From Desulfocapsaceae bacterium (lineage in GTDB: Bacteria > Desulfobacterota > Desulfobulbia > Desulfobulbales > Desulfocapsaceae): 64,000 nt of DNA. The stretch is from positions 43,908 through 107,907 of the forward strand of contig JARLHL010000071.1 of NCBI GenBank assembly GCA_031292275.1, given 5' to 3'. Below are positions 8,413 to 17,396 of the stretch, in pieces; position 1 is the stretch's first letter; each line of letters starts with the position of its first letter. The position numbers and the translations under genes were made by a program. The notes under the pieces are model-generated. The model worked only from the letters and a program-made list of their open reading frames with translations. It did not search any database and was not told the origin of the DNA.

Positions 8413-9645
8413 TCATATAAAAGGGGACGCAATCCAGAACGCCAGGGCCCCGGCAAGGCTCACGGCCTGGAGAGGAATGGCCCATTTCATTTCTCTCTCA
8501 ACACCGGACGGCGACGTAAAGGGTGTCGACCCGGTGAAATTCATCGCCAGGTACGAACCGAGAGCAATAGTCAAAACGAGCATGCAGATCTTGTCGGGGA
8601 TACTGCCCGTTCCTCTCGTGGCCAGCAGGAGGAGAAACCCCATACCCAGACCGGCAGCAGAGCCTTTTAACGCAAATGCCCGACCGGGGAGCCAGGGCAG
8701 AAATATCGGCGCCAGTACTGCGCCGGCAAGGGTCCCTGCGGCAAAGGCTGCAAGGGCCAAACCTCCGCGTTCCACGGCCTGGCTCAACGAAAAAAGCCCC
8801 GGCTTCAGCCCCGAAATGAGCATCAGTACCGGCAGTGCCCACCATATTTTTTTTATGAACTGCACCAGCTCTACCGGGATCAGGACCATGCGTTCACGCA
8901 GGGTGAAGCTTACCTGGCGCATAGCCTCGTCTGCCGCATTTCCCTGCTGAAGAAAGCGTGGCAGATCCTTGGCCCGTATCGGTCCATAAATCACGGAAAA
9001 ACCGGTCTGTCTTTTCACCTCGTGAGCCGAGACCCCCGCGGCAGCCAATTGAGGCAGGATCAGACGACGGTGGCTGATTTTCTCCGCCAGGCCCGTCACA
9101 CGCAGCCGGTTGACGATCTCCCGGGTCGAAAAGGTCTTTTTCCCGGCGGCACACCAGACATTTATTCCACAGGTATCGAGGACCAGCAGCCAGACCTCGC
9201 AATCCCGCAACTCCTTTCTCACCGCATCAAATGTCAATTTATAGTTGGCGGTGACGATAACCGGCGACTCGGAATCGGGATTCCCGACCCCGTACAGACC
9301 GGGAGCAAGCCGATAGCCTTCCCGGTTGAGTCCAAGTCTTACCCGAAGAGTCCCCCAGTGATCCCCCAGAGAAAGAGCGGTCTTCACCAGAGGCACAAAG
9401 TCTGATCCCGTCTGCTTAAAGGCCCGCACAGAGGGGGACAAGGAATATCCGGGCCGTTCAAAAGGGTCACTGGGCGGAGGAGGCGGGCCGCCGCAGCAGA
9501 CCTCCGCCTTGGGATCCGCAGGCCTCCCGGTGCCGACTTCATACACCTGTCCCGTTGACGGGCAGCAGGAGGGGTTTTCCGTCGTAGCTCTCGGCCCGCA
9601 GCAGGAGCTCTCGGCCATGGGTATATTGAGTTTTTGTTCGTTCAT
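8413..9645 (-). CDS. hgcA: HgcA, corrinoid-dependent mercury methyltransferase
   Basis: 410 residues. Cytosolic corrinoid-binding domain (about 65-250) with the diagnostic cap-helix motif NVWCAAGK, whose Cys (residue 165) is the lower-axial ligand of cobalt in HgcA. About five transmembrane helices follow (from about 265 to the end). HgcA transfers a methyl group from its corrinoid to Hg(II), making methylmercury, together with HgcB. The first 60 residues are an unusual extension with three CC pairs (SSCCG, PSCCP, VCCGG) followed by a proline run, possibly a metal-binding tail. Start ATG 9645, weak RBS. Downstream are hgcB and a Trm5-like gene. Confidence 0.93.
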   Translation of the reverse strand: MNEQKLNIPMAESSCCGPRATTENPSCCPSTGQVYEVGTGRPADPKAEVCCGGPPPPPSDPFERPGYSLSPSVRAFKQTGSDFVPLVKTALSLGDHWGTLRVRLGLNREGYRLAPGLYGVGNPDSESPVIVTANYKLTFDAVRKELRDCEVWLLVLDTCGINVWCAAGKKTFSTREIVNRLRVTGLAEKISHRRLILPQLAAAGVSAHEVKRQTGFSVIYGPIRAKDLPRFLQQGNAADEAMRQVSFTLRERMVLIPVELVQFIKKIWWALPVLMLISGLKPGLFSLSQAVERGGLALAAFAAGTLAGAVLAPIFLPWLPGRAFALKGSAAGLGMGFLLLLATRGTGSIPDKICMLVLTIALGSYLAMNFTGSTPFTSPSGVEREMKWAIPLQAVSLAGALAFWIASPFI

Positions 9646-9883
9646 CCCGGACCTTCATAGAAATTATATCGCGTATTCTCTCGAAACGTACGCGAAACAT
9701 GCGTTGGCCGTAAACGTTTCTGAAAAGACTGAATTTGACAGAAAATGGAGAATGAAAAATATCTGCGTGGACTGTCAAAAGGAGGACCAGCACACACTTG
9801 CATCAATTTTAAGAAGGACATATCTCTTTTTAGAGACGCCTGCAACATCGGCCGGATCAAACCGGCGGTCTCCGGTCTCGGCT

Positions 9884-11617
9884 CTACTTCTTCTGCTTGT
9901 CCCGATCGGTCAGAGCGGGTTGCTGCGGTACACCGGCGACATAATCCGTTGGCCGAACCGATATTCCAGCTCCCTGAGATATGATGCTGTTATAGCTGGA
10001 GGTCAGTTTTTCCGGAGACCAGATCTGTCGATTCTTGCAGGCCACAGATTTGCAGAACCGTCCATCGGTAAGGGCATCAAACAAAAAATCCATATATTCA
10101 TAGTAGTGATGCGGCCATTCGGTATTCTTGCCCTGCGGACCGTCATAGATCCAGATATTCTGCCGGTATTCTCCACCGGGACTGACGATTCTATAGCCCA
10201 GGGTCTGGTAGGTCCTTGGGCCGAGATCGAGGGGCGGCAGATGGTCACTGGTAACCAGGATAATACCCCGCGGATCCATTTCCCTGAGTTTTTTCAGATA
10301 GTCGGCCAGGGCTCCGGCCCGATAGTAAAATTGCTGCAGGGCCAGGTAAGTCTGCGATCCCTTTCTTACGCCGACAATATCGACCATTGGCGGAAACCGG
10401 TTTGTGTCAGTTGCATGCGGCATATGCCCATAAATCCCCAGGACATAATTGAGAAAAGGCTGACCATCGGCAAGCAATTTCTGAACATAGGAGAGATTCT
10501 GATCAAAAAGGTCCCCGTCGAAGATATAGCTTTCAGGGATATCATATTTCAGGTAGGTCGGCCTGTTACCGGCATAGATGGTAGGGAAATTGGTCTCCTG
10601 GAATCCGAGGGAGCGATAGGCCTTGTCGGAATTAAAAAATTCCGGTTTGAACGGCTGGGTGGCAATAGTCCGATATCCCGCCCCGGCGAGCAGGCCTGGC
10701 AGACAGGGCGTTGCGGTGCCGTTGAGCATATTGAATTCAGCGGAAGAGTAGAGCTTGTAAGCCGGGACACCGCAAAGGACCTCGAATTCGGCCTGGGCCG
10801 TGCCGCCTCCAAAGACCGGAGATTGGGCGATATGCATGTTTTTCCGGAGGGGCTCAAAGCGGGCAGGAGCCGATGGGGTGCGGTATTGCAGTTTGGCAAA
10901 CTGTTGCGGGTCGAGAAAGGACTCCAGAACCAGGATGTGGATATTGCGTTTTTCTTTCAGTGCATCACTGAGCAGGGCCGGATCCCGTTCGGGGTCGCTG
11001 AGTGCCGGCATAATGCTGAGCCTTTCCAGGGCATCGCGTTTGTCGGCAGCAAAGAGAAAGAGAGAAAGCGTGCGTCCCATCACCGCCGATGTCGAGCAGT
11101 CGGACCAGGGGAGGAGATGGATTCCCAATATTTCAGCCCCGCGCAAAAAATGGCGCGGCGCCTTATAAGCGGCAAGGGGAGGACAGGCGGCCAGGATGAG
11201 CAGCAGAAGCGGGATGAGAAACTGCCTGGGCTGCCGCTTCAAGAGCAGAAGGAAGCCTCCGATCCACCCCAGCGCAAAAAAAGTTCCCAGGATCTTCATC
11301 CAGAGAGGTGAAACATTCAAGCCCTCGGGCAGCAGACTGATATCATCCAGCTTGAAAACGCTCTGCATGAAGATATAGAAAAGATCCATGCCGGCATAGA
11401 GAAGCATGAAGGGAATAACTGCAATCACGACCCGCCAAGGTCCGGGACGCATACAGTACAGAAGGGCGGCAAACAACAGAAAGAGATACGGAAGTTCAAA
11501 ACGGAAGGCGATGATAAAATCGTCTATACCGCCAATCGTTTGAAAACCCAAGGAAACACCAACGAGGAGCGCGGAAAATATGACGTACGGTAATATTTTG
11601 GAAAAATTTTTCTTCAA
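9884..11617 (-). CDS. Membrane sulfatase/phosphoglycerol-transferase-type (LTA synthase-like) enzyme
   Basis: 577 residues. The first about 170 residues hold around five membrane helices, then an extracytoplasmic alkaline-phosphatase/sulfatase fold. Seen in it are HILVLESFLD (metal site), SPVFGGGTAQAEFEVLCG (region of the catalytic Thr), GIYGHMPH and VTSDHLPPL (metal-binding D/H). This is the LTA synthase/OpgB-like family, which moves phosphoglycerol or phosphoethanolamine head groups onto envelope glycans. The start is TTG (11617); no ATG or GTG fits better, so expression may be low. The gene stands alone between hgcA and an uncertain small ORF. Confidence 0.78.
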   Translation of the reverse strand: MKKNFSKILPYVIFSALLVGVSLGFQTIGGIDDFIIAFRFELPYLFLLFAALLYCMRPGPWRVVIAVIPFMLLYAGMDLFYIFMQSVFKLDDISLLPEGLNVSPLWMKILGTFFALGWIGGFLLLLKRQPRQFLIPLLLLILAACPPLAAYKAPRHFLRGAEILGIHLLPWSDCSTSAVMGRTLSLFLFAADKRDALERLSIMPALSDPERDPALLSDALKEKRNIHILVLESFLDPQQFAKLQYRTPSAPARFEPLRKNMHIAQSPVFGGGTAQAEFEVLCGVPAYKLYSSAEFNMLNGTATPCLPGLLAGAGYRTIATQPFKPEFFNSDKAYRSLGFQETNFPTIYAGNRPTYLKYDIPESYIFDGDLFDQNLSYVQKLLADGQPFLNYVLGIYGHMPHATDTNRFPPMVDIVGVRKGSQTYLALQQFYYRAGALADYLKKLREMDPRGIILVTSDHLPPLDLGPRTYQTLGYRIVSPGGEYRQNIWIYDGPQGKNTEWPHHYYEYMDFLFDALTDGRFCKSVACKNRQIWSPEKLTSSYNSIISQGAGISVRPTDYVAGVPQQPALTDRDKQKK

Positions 11618-11624
11618 GGATGTA

Positions 11625-11876
11625 TCATATGCTCCATAGGCGTGAAAAAACAGGGAAGATAGAGGGAATCACCCTCCCAAGGAGGCTAAAGTATTCGATT
11701 CTCCTTCTCTTGGCAATAATTTTCAAGACGTCTCCAATCAAGGCCCCGGGAACGTTCAGGCTTGCCGGCTGTATCCATTCGGCGCCTCCCGTTTCGATAC
11801 AGTCTTTTAGGTGCCCCAGAACATATCCCCATGAAATTTTGCCGGCCTTTTTAAATGCGCCGATATCAGCAGACAT
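11625..11876 (-). CDS. Small hypothetical protein (uncertain)
   Basis: 83 codons just upstream of the sulfatase-type gene on the same strand (stop 7 bp before its TTG). The peptide has a plausible composition (GAFKKAGKISWGYVLGHL, basic C-terminus) but no domain I recognise and no clear RBS. It may be a remnant of a longer gene, or chance. Confidence 0.3.
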   Translation of the reverse strand: MSADIGAFKKAGKISWGYVLGHLKDCIETGGAEWIQPASLNVPGALIGDVLKIIAKRRRIEYFSLLGRVIPSIFPVFSRLWSI

Positions 11877-11904
11877 ATAACAGCCAGATGCCGTGAGATC
11901 TTAT

Positions 11905-12384
11905 CTATTCGGCCAGGTGACCATCTTTGGTCAGCCACAGTTCTTCCATCCTGTACATATGCCAGTAGTCATGCATCAGTACATGCCGGGCGAAGATAAA
12001 AAGAGTATAGCATTCGTATTCGGGATGGGTGGCACTCTTCTGCCAGGCTGCAGAATCCGCCCCTGCAAGGAGCTGGAGCTGTTTTTCCCGATAGCGGCTA
12101 AACTGATCGAGGGCAGCAGCCATTTCGAGCCGGCGAGGTGTGGCGAGTCCGTCTGCCGGGGGGATATAGGGAACGAAGACCGGATGGTCTTCCTGCACGA
12201 ACCGTTGAAAACGATCCAGCCCCATCACCTGCACCTCCGCCAGATGGCTGACATGCTCCGCTATGGTCCAGAAGCCCTTTCCTCTCCTCAGATCCAGGCG
12301 GTCTGCCGGAATGGATTGCACCATCTCGGACAACACCCTTGGCACCCGTTTCAGACCATCCAGAATATCTGTCTTCCTCTCCAT
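11905..12384 (-). CDS. DinB/YfiT-like four-helix protein
   Basis: 159 residues of the DinB superfamily. The N-terminal part has WTIAEHVSHLAEVQVMGLDRF with the first metal histidine, and the C-terminal part has FARHVLMHDYWHMYRMEELW with the remaining histidines of the expected three-His metal site. Such proteins are thiol-dependent transferases or of unknown substrate. Start ATG 12384 is chosen because GGAGG stands 6 bases upstream; an in-frame start further up (12477) adds 31 residues without an RBS. Confidence 0.72.
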   Translation of the reverse strand: MERKTDILDGLKRVPRVLSEMVQSIPADRLDLRRGKGFWTIAEHVSHLAEVQVMGLDRFQRFVQEDHPVFVPYIPPADGLATPRRLEMAAALDQFSRYREKQLQLLAGADSAAWQKSATHPEYECYTLFIFARHVLMHDYWHMYRMEELWLTKDGHLAE

Positions 12385-12573
12385 ATCCACCTCCGAGAGT
12401 GTAAATGCTGCGCCGTTTCCGCCACCACAGGCAGGAAATCGCCACGGTATTGCCTTGCCGAAGTAACGAGCTTTCATGATGCGCTGTGGCTGGCAAATCT
12501 GGTCCGGTTATGCTGGTCAGAGTAACAACTTCCTCTCGACACTGCAATCAATCCGGAAGATCTTCTTATCGAT

Positions 12574-12858
12574 CTAGTTGACAATACCCGCGCCGATAAG
12601 AATCATCTTTCCTTCTGCACACAGGGATATATACACTTCTGGAAAATGTTCGCGTAAACATTCCGGACAGATACTATGACTTATCAAAAAATCTGGAGGA
12701 GTCTGGTAAAACCGGCGGCCCTTCTCCCCTATCCCGGCAGCATTTTTCTGCTTGTCGCAATAGCAACAGATCAAGAGCAAACCCAGCAGTCCATTTTCTG
12801 ATTGCATATACGTTTGCATCGCTCTATCTCCAATCTGTAGTGTTGAAACGTATTGCAC
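12574..12858 (-). CDS. Small Cys-rich protein (zinc-ribbon-like)
   Basis: Up to 94 residues. It contains LICCYCDKQKNAAG ... FLISHSICPECLREHFPE, i.e. CxxC and CxxC pairs spaced about 38 residues apart. This layout is the small module often seen C-terminal to response regulators and PAS proteins (CSxCKKIRD...SHGICPxC). Here it stands alone, so it may be a free-standing adaptor or a fragment. ATG at 12819 (MQTYMQSENG) is an alternative start. Confidence 0.5.
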   Translation of the reverse strand: MQYVSTLQIGDRAMQTYMQSENGLLGLLLICCYCDKQKNAAGIGEKGRRFYQTPPDFLISHSICPECLREHFPEVYISLCAEGKMILIGAGIVN

Positions 12859-13158
12859 GCCTCCCCCCCACGCCTGAAATCCCTGCCGTTCTCACCATTT
12901 TCCACCTGCAAAGGCACACTGTACACACTGTAAAAAAGCTCTCATTACGCTCCTATGATTTTAGAATTAAAATCATATTGAGAGGCATTATCTGAAACGA
13001 TCGCGATTTTCTGGCGTGGCCGATAAAGCACACAACAAAACACTATCCTAATCATACTCTAATTATGGCATGGTACATGATGATCCGAGGCATATTGCGG
13101 CAGCAGTGATGACACCCAGCGAGGTCGTCTTGATTCGGAAACGGAACGGGAGTGAAAA
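12859..13158 (+). promoter_or_regulatory. Intergenic region with a perfect palindrome upstream of the EAL-GGDEF gene
   Basis: ATGATTTTA (12955-12963) and TAAAATCAT (12968-12976) form a perfect 9-bp inverted repeat with a 4-bp spacer, about 180 bp before the start codon at 13159. It looks like a dimer-binding operator. No coding region was found in the gap. Confidence 0.4.
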
Positions 13159-14901
13159 ATGGATAAAAGCACCGAAGATTTACTGAATACAACCATTGAA
13201 CAACAGAATATCAAAGTACATTTTCAACCGATCGTCCATCTGCAGACCCAACAGATCTACGGGTATGAAGGACTGGTCCGTGGACCGGTCAACACTGTAC
13301 TCCACTCCCCTACCCGGCTTTTCGAGGTGGCCACCTGGGCCGGCCGGCTGTCTGAGCTCGATCTTCTTTGTCGAAAGATAACCATCAAGCGGTTTGCGCA
13401 AATCGACTTGCCCGGCAGGTTGTTCATCAATGTCGATCCCTGCAGCATCGTCCACGAACACCTTTGCGAGGGACAGACCCTGACATATATTGAGCAATGC
13501 GGACTCAACCCCAACCAGGTCATAATCGAGCTGACCGAGACCCACATGGTTGAAGATGTCCGGATAATGCAGCAGGCCATGAACCATTACCGGGAGATGG
13601 GGTTCAGGGTTGCCCTGGATGACCTGGGGGCCGGCTACTCCGGGTTGAAACTGTGGTCTCAGATCCGGCCGGATATCGTCAAGATCGACCGGCATTTCAT
13701 TCAGGGCGTGGATGAAGACAGGACCAAGCAGCAGTTTGTCAGTGCCATCATCAACACCGCCACACTGCTCGGCTGCCGGGTCATTACCGAAGGGGTGGAG
13801 ACCGAAAAGGAATATGCCACCCTGCGTAAGTTAGGTGTGGAAATGGTGCAGGGGTACTATTTCTCCCGCCCGGTGGAAATACCCCCGCTGACCATTTCTC
13901 CCAAATTATTCAGGAGAGACCCGCGTACCCACAAGGAGGATGAATCACCGACCATAGAGATCCTGCTCAGGACAGCCGTCTCGGTACAGGCCGATACCAA
14001 AGTGGCAGTTGTCGGCGATCTCTTCACCTCCATGCCCGAGGAAAAATCGGTGGTCGTTCTTCACGACACCGAGGTGTTGGGAATGGTCCTGAGAAAAGAC
14101 TTTATGGATATTTACGCAAGCTTATACGGAAGATCCGTTTTCGGTAAGCAGCCGATATTCCGTTTTATGAACCGAAATATCATGCAGGTGGAAAAAAAAT
14201 TATCCCTTGAAGACGCCAGTTTTCGTCTAACGACCTCACTTGATATTTACACTGATGAATTCATTATCCTCGAGGACTGCTGTCTTGCCGGGAAAGGCCG
14301 GATAATTGATCTGCTTCATGAAATCACAAAGCTGCAGGTGAGCAAGGCCCGCCATGCCAATCCGTTGACCATGCTGCCGGGCAATGTCCCCATCCAGAAG
14401 CAACTGCAGAAACTCTTCAAGGACTCCGTATCCTTTACCGTCTGCTATTTTGATCTCGACAATTTTAAGCCATTTAATGATTATTTCGGTTTCAGCCGCG
14501 GCGATAAAGTCCTGGGGCTGGTTGCCGAACTGCTGGTGACCAACATCACCGGTCAGGATGATTTTATCGGCCATATCGGCGGCGATGACTTCGTGGTCAT
14601 CTTCCGGAGCGACACCTGGCAGACCTCGGTGACACGCATCCTCCAGCAGTTTGATGAAAGTATTGGCGGATTTTATAAAGACCATATCGGCAACGTTATC
14701 ACCGTTGCTAACCGGGAAGGGAAGGAACAGCAGTACAGTCGCATGACCCTGTCCGTCGGAGCTGTTATGGTGAAACCGTCGGATTTCCTATGCCGGATCG
14801 ACCTTTCGGAGGCCGCGGCCATTGCCAAGCATCATGCCAAGGCCCTGCGGGGAAGCAGCCTCTTTATTTATGATCTGCAACCCGCCACCTTAGAGGCGTA
14901 A
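13159..14901 (+). CDS. Cyclic-di-GMP enzyme with EAL and GGDEF domains
   Basis: 580 residues in the order EAL (about 15-250), a linker of CBS-like character (about 265-405), GGDEF (about 410-575). EAL motifs are intact: EGLVRG, NVDP, ELTET, DDLGAGYSG, KIDRHFI, EGVET, QGYYFSRP, so phosphodiesterase activity is likely. The GGDEF signature reads GGDDF, an allowed variant. The domain order EAL-CBS-GGDEF resembles proteins in which the cyclase domain senses GTP or the CBS part senses nucleotides (inference). No membrane helices. ATG 13159 follows GGGAGTG. Confidence 0.85.
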   Translation: MDKSTEDLLNTTIEQQNIKVHFQPIVHLQTQQIYGYEGLVRGPVNTVLHSPTRLFEVATWAGRLSELDLLCRKITIKRFAQIDLPGRLFINVDPCSIVHEHLCEGQTLTYIEQCGLNPNQVIIELTETHMVEDVRIMQQAMNHYREMGFRVALDDLGAGYSGLKLWSQIRPDIVKIDRHFIQGVDEDRTKQQFVSAIINTATLLGCRVITEGVETEKEYATLRKLGVEMVQGYYFSRPVEIPPLTISPKLFRRDPRTHKEDESPTIEILLRTAVSVQADTKVAVVGDLFTSMPEEKSVVVLHDTEVLGMVLRKDFMDIYASLYGRSVFGKQPIFRFMNRNIMQVEKKLSLEDASFRLTTSLDIYTDEFIILEDCCLAGKGRIIDLLHEITKLQVSKARHANPLTMLPGNVPIQKQLQKLFKDSVSFTVCYFDLDNFKPFNDYFGFSRGDKVLGLVAELLVTNITGQDDFIGHIGGDDFVVIFRSDTWQTSVTRILQQFDESIGGFYKDHIGNVITVANREGKEQQYSRMTLSVGAVMVKPSDFLCRIDLSEAAAIAKHHAKALRGSSLFIYDLQPATLEA

Positions 14902-15030
14902 CTGTAAATAAATTGTGAAGGATCGTGCCGATTGAACAAAATCACAAGCGTAACAGCGCTCCGGTGAGGATTGTGTGAGTGAGAAGCGAGCAATACAACT
15001 CAAACCCGGATGTGGGCACCATGGTCTTGC

Positions 15031-15069
15031 CTGCCTTTCGAGGATCCCGCAAGGTTCCTCGAAAGGCAG
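15031..15069. terminator. 14-bp hairpin between convergent genes
   Basis: CTGCCTTTCGAGGA pairs perfectly with TCCTCGAAAGGCAG around an 11-nt loop, between the EAL-GGDEF gene (plus) and the ComEA-like gene (minus). It is the likely shared transcription end, though T-runs are absent. Confidence 0.55.
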
Positions 15070-15077
15070 ATCACGGA

Positions 15078-15431
15078 TCAGATGGTTATAAAGGGTTTTA
15101 CCTTATCAAAAATCTTGGGGCCGATGCCCTTCACTTTTTTCAGATCTTCTATGGATGTAAAGTTTCCATGCTCTTTCCGATAGGCAACAATATCCTCAGC
15201 CTTTTTCTTGCCGATACCCTTGACCTTGACCAGGGCAGCCTCGTCCGCGGTATTGATATTTATCTTGTCGGCAATCGCAGCCCCGGGCGCAGGAAGGGGG
15301 GGCGGTACAGCGGGCTTTACGACCTGTGTATCCTTGGCAAGGTCAGTTGGAGTGGCCGCACGGGCAGCCGAAACGGAAAAGGCCAGCAGCAGACTCAACA
15401 TCATGGCAACCACTACGTTCATCTTTTTCAT
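15078..15431 (-). CDS. ComEA-like helix-hairpin-helix DNA-binding protein
   Basis: 117 residues. Signal peptide (MKKMNVVVAMMLSLLLAFSVSAARA), a proline-rich linker, then a double helix-hairpin-helix: ININTADEAALVKVKGIGKKKAEDIVAYR and DLKKVKGIGPKIFDKVKPF. This is the ComEA/soluble HhH layout for binding double-stranded DNA outside the inner membrane, as in DNA uptake. Start ATG 15431 with AAGGAG 6 bases upstream. No other competence gene is nearby. Confidence 0.85.
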   Translation of the reverse strand: MKKMNVVVAMMLSLLLAFSVSAARAATPTDLAKDTQVVKPAVPPPLPAPGAAIADKININTADEAALVKVKGIGKKKAEDIVAYRKEHGNFTSIEDLKKVKGIGPKIFDKVKPFITI

Positions 15432-15607
15432 TTGTTTCTCCTTTTGTTTTGACAGGTTGGCGTTATGCCTCAGACAATGCATCAAAGACTTCCCTCCTTC
15501 AAACCTATAACTCATCATCACTCTAACAAATAAACAACCCCATTTCCTCATAATTTTTAACGTACATTCAAAAAAATATAGGTTGAGTGGCATCGGGATT
15601 CCTGCCC

Positions 15608-15997
15608 TCAGATATCCAGACGAACCCACCGGGTGCAGAACCTATTGGCGGTCTCCAGGAGTTTCTTTATATTCTGCCCCTCCTGGGCAATGAGATGGAG
15701 TCCTCCCTGCACATCAACAGCAATCACCATACCAGCAGAAAGAGTCTCCTGATTCTCTTGCCAGACAACCGCGGCAGGGCCCTGCACAAACTCCACAGCC
15801 AGTTCTCCATCCTGGACCTGATAATAAACCATCTGAGCCAGAGCGTGGAACTCGTGTTTAGAATGGGCGGAGGCCTTGACGGTCATTGTCCGTATATATC
15901 CGGCCTCGTCTATCGCCCTCTCCGGGATGATGATTGCGCTGCTGCACTCCAGCATCCGGTTCTCTGCAAACTGTATAATGATGGCATCCTTGCCCAT
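15608..15997 (-). CDS. Hypothetical protein, about 129 residues
   Basis: Start ATG 15997 preceded by AAGGAGG. A soluble, acidic protein with alternating strands (IIIQFAENRMLECSSAIIIPE, MVIAVDVQGGLHLIAQEG) and no recognised domain. Codon use resembles its neighbours, so it is likely a real gene of unknown function. Confidence 0.55.
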   Translation of the reverse strand: MGKDAIIIQFAENRMLECSSAIIIPERAIDEAGYIRTMTVKASAHSKHEFHALAQMVYYQVQDGELAVEFVQGPAAVVWQENQETLSAGMVIAVDVQGGLHLIAQEGQNIKKLLETANRFCTRWVRLDI

Positions 15998-16435
15998 GGC
16001 ATTCCCTCCTTTTTCGCATAAGATCACAGGATTGCTATTGATTGAAATTTATTTTGTATAATAAGTAAGTTAACAATAAACTGATCTGTATTTTCCACAA
16101 CCGTCTCCTGGTGAAAGCAGTCACTGCCCCCTTTGCCGGAAATGAACCGGACCGCAATTCGACTAGCGGGAAAGAGGTCTGAAAATTTTTCTTGAATTTT
16201 GATTAATTATTTGTTAAGCAAAAATTATATACAGGTATCATCTTGTAGTGTTGGGCTTTATTACCGTATCTCCACCGGCCGCCACTGCAGCGACCCGTGT
16301 TTCATCACAACCAGGCTGGCCGGCCAAGCATGAAAGCGCATCACTTCACTCTGGCAAGGCCGCTGTTCCTGGCACGCTTTCATAGAAAAGTAATATGTTT
16401 ATCAACTTGCAGGAATCATCTTTTAAGGAGGTTCA
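15998..16435 (+). promoter_or_regulatory. Leader region of the metF-hdr-metVF cluster with an inverted repeat
   Basis: The stretch 16195-16240 is AT-rich (promoter-like). Further down ATGAAAGCG (16330-16338) and CGCTTTCAT (16375-16383) form a perfect 9-bp inverted repeat with a 36-nt interior. It could be a leader RNA structure or a repeat element. No gene was found in these 438 bases. Confidence 0.35.
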
Positions 16436-17323
16436 ATGGAAGCTGTAAACAACAGTATTACTCCCACCCCGTCCGATACTTCCTGTTATCTCATCGCCGA
16501 AATCGATCCGCCCAAGGGGGTGAACCTGGCCGGCTTTCTGAAGACCGCCCTCAGCATCAGAGGCCGGGTAAACGCAGTCCGGGTAACGGACAGTGAACAT
16601 GCCGTCATGCGGATGTCGCCCCTCGCACCGTGCCTGACATTAAAAGAGCGCAATATCGAGCCGATTATGATTATAACCGGCCGAGACCGTAACCGCATCT
16701 CTTTCCAGGCTGATCTCCTGGCCGCAGCAGCTCTGGGCATCAACAATATCGTCATCAAGGAGGGGCATGATCCAGCCGAGGGAGATCAGCCCGTGGCCCG
16801 GACCAGCGGAGACCTCGACCTGCAGTCCATGCTGAAATGCGTTGCCTCCTTGAACGCCGGCAAGGACCTGGCCGGAGAGCCGCTGGATGGCGCCACCCAG
16901 TTCTCCATCGGCGTTTCACTTGATCTCTCCGATGACGTCACGGTCAATAAGGAGCGTGCCGATTTCTTTCATATCATGCAGGATTACGGCGTCGGCTCCG
17001 TCACCCTCGGCCCCACCTACGATATAAACATCATAGAACAATTCCTGCCTGTGGCGGAGAAAACCGGCATAAAGCTCTTCACCTCGGTGATGTTTCTGAA
17101 GTCTGTGACCATGATCCGTTATCTCAACAATCTTCCAGGCATCCCCTCCATCCCTCAGGAGTTCCTGAAGAAAATGATGCAGGCCCCGGTCAAGAAAGAG
17201 GCCGGCATGCAGGTAGCTGCGGAATTTCTGAAAGAACTGGTCCCCCTGGGGGACGGCATTGTCCTTCTTGCCATTGGCTGGGGAGACAAATTGCCTGAAT
17301 TTCTCGATCTCATCCAGCGATAG
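16436..17323 (+). CDS. Methylenetetrahydrofolate reductase family protein (MetF-like, first copy)
   Basis: 295 residues with a MetF TIM-barrel pattern: EIDPPKGVNL, INAVRVTD..(V)RMS, GRDRNRISFQADLLAAAALGI, and IKLFTSVMFLKS. It resembles the other MetF of the same cluster (25169-26095) but is shorter, more diverged and has an insertion of different sequence at EGHDPAEGDQP. AAGGAGG precedes ATG 16436. Being first in the operon it may be a partner or regulator of the true MetF, or act on another pterin. Confidence 0.75.
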   Translation: MEAVNNSITPTPSDTSCYLIAEIDPPKGVNLAGFLKTALSIRGRVNAVRVTDSEHAVMRMSPLAPCLTLKERNIEPIMIITGRDRNRISFQADLLAAAALGINNIVIKEGHDPAEGDQPVARTSGDLDLQSMLKCVASLNAGKDLAGEPLDGATQFSIGVSLDLSDDVTVNKERADFFHIMQDYGVGSVTLGPTYDINIIEQFLPVAEKTGIKLFTSVMFLKSVTMIRYLNNLPGIPSIPQEFLKKMMQAPVKKEAGMQVAAEFLKELVPLGDGIVLLAIGWGDKLPEFLDLIQR

Positions 17324-17396
17324 CAGGTTTTTCGACCTCCTCTGCACAAGGAGGACAAGCACGAGGGTAATTTGGGCAAGGTTTTCTCTGTCCCGG

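Noticed and set aside
9509..11311. 600-codon plus-strand ORF
   Set aside because: It is antisense to hgcA and the sulfatase-type gene, whose motifs and membrane segments show that the minus strand is coding.
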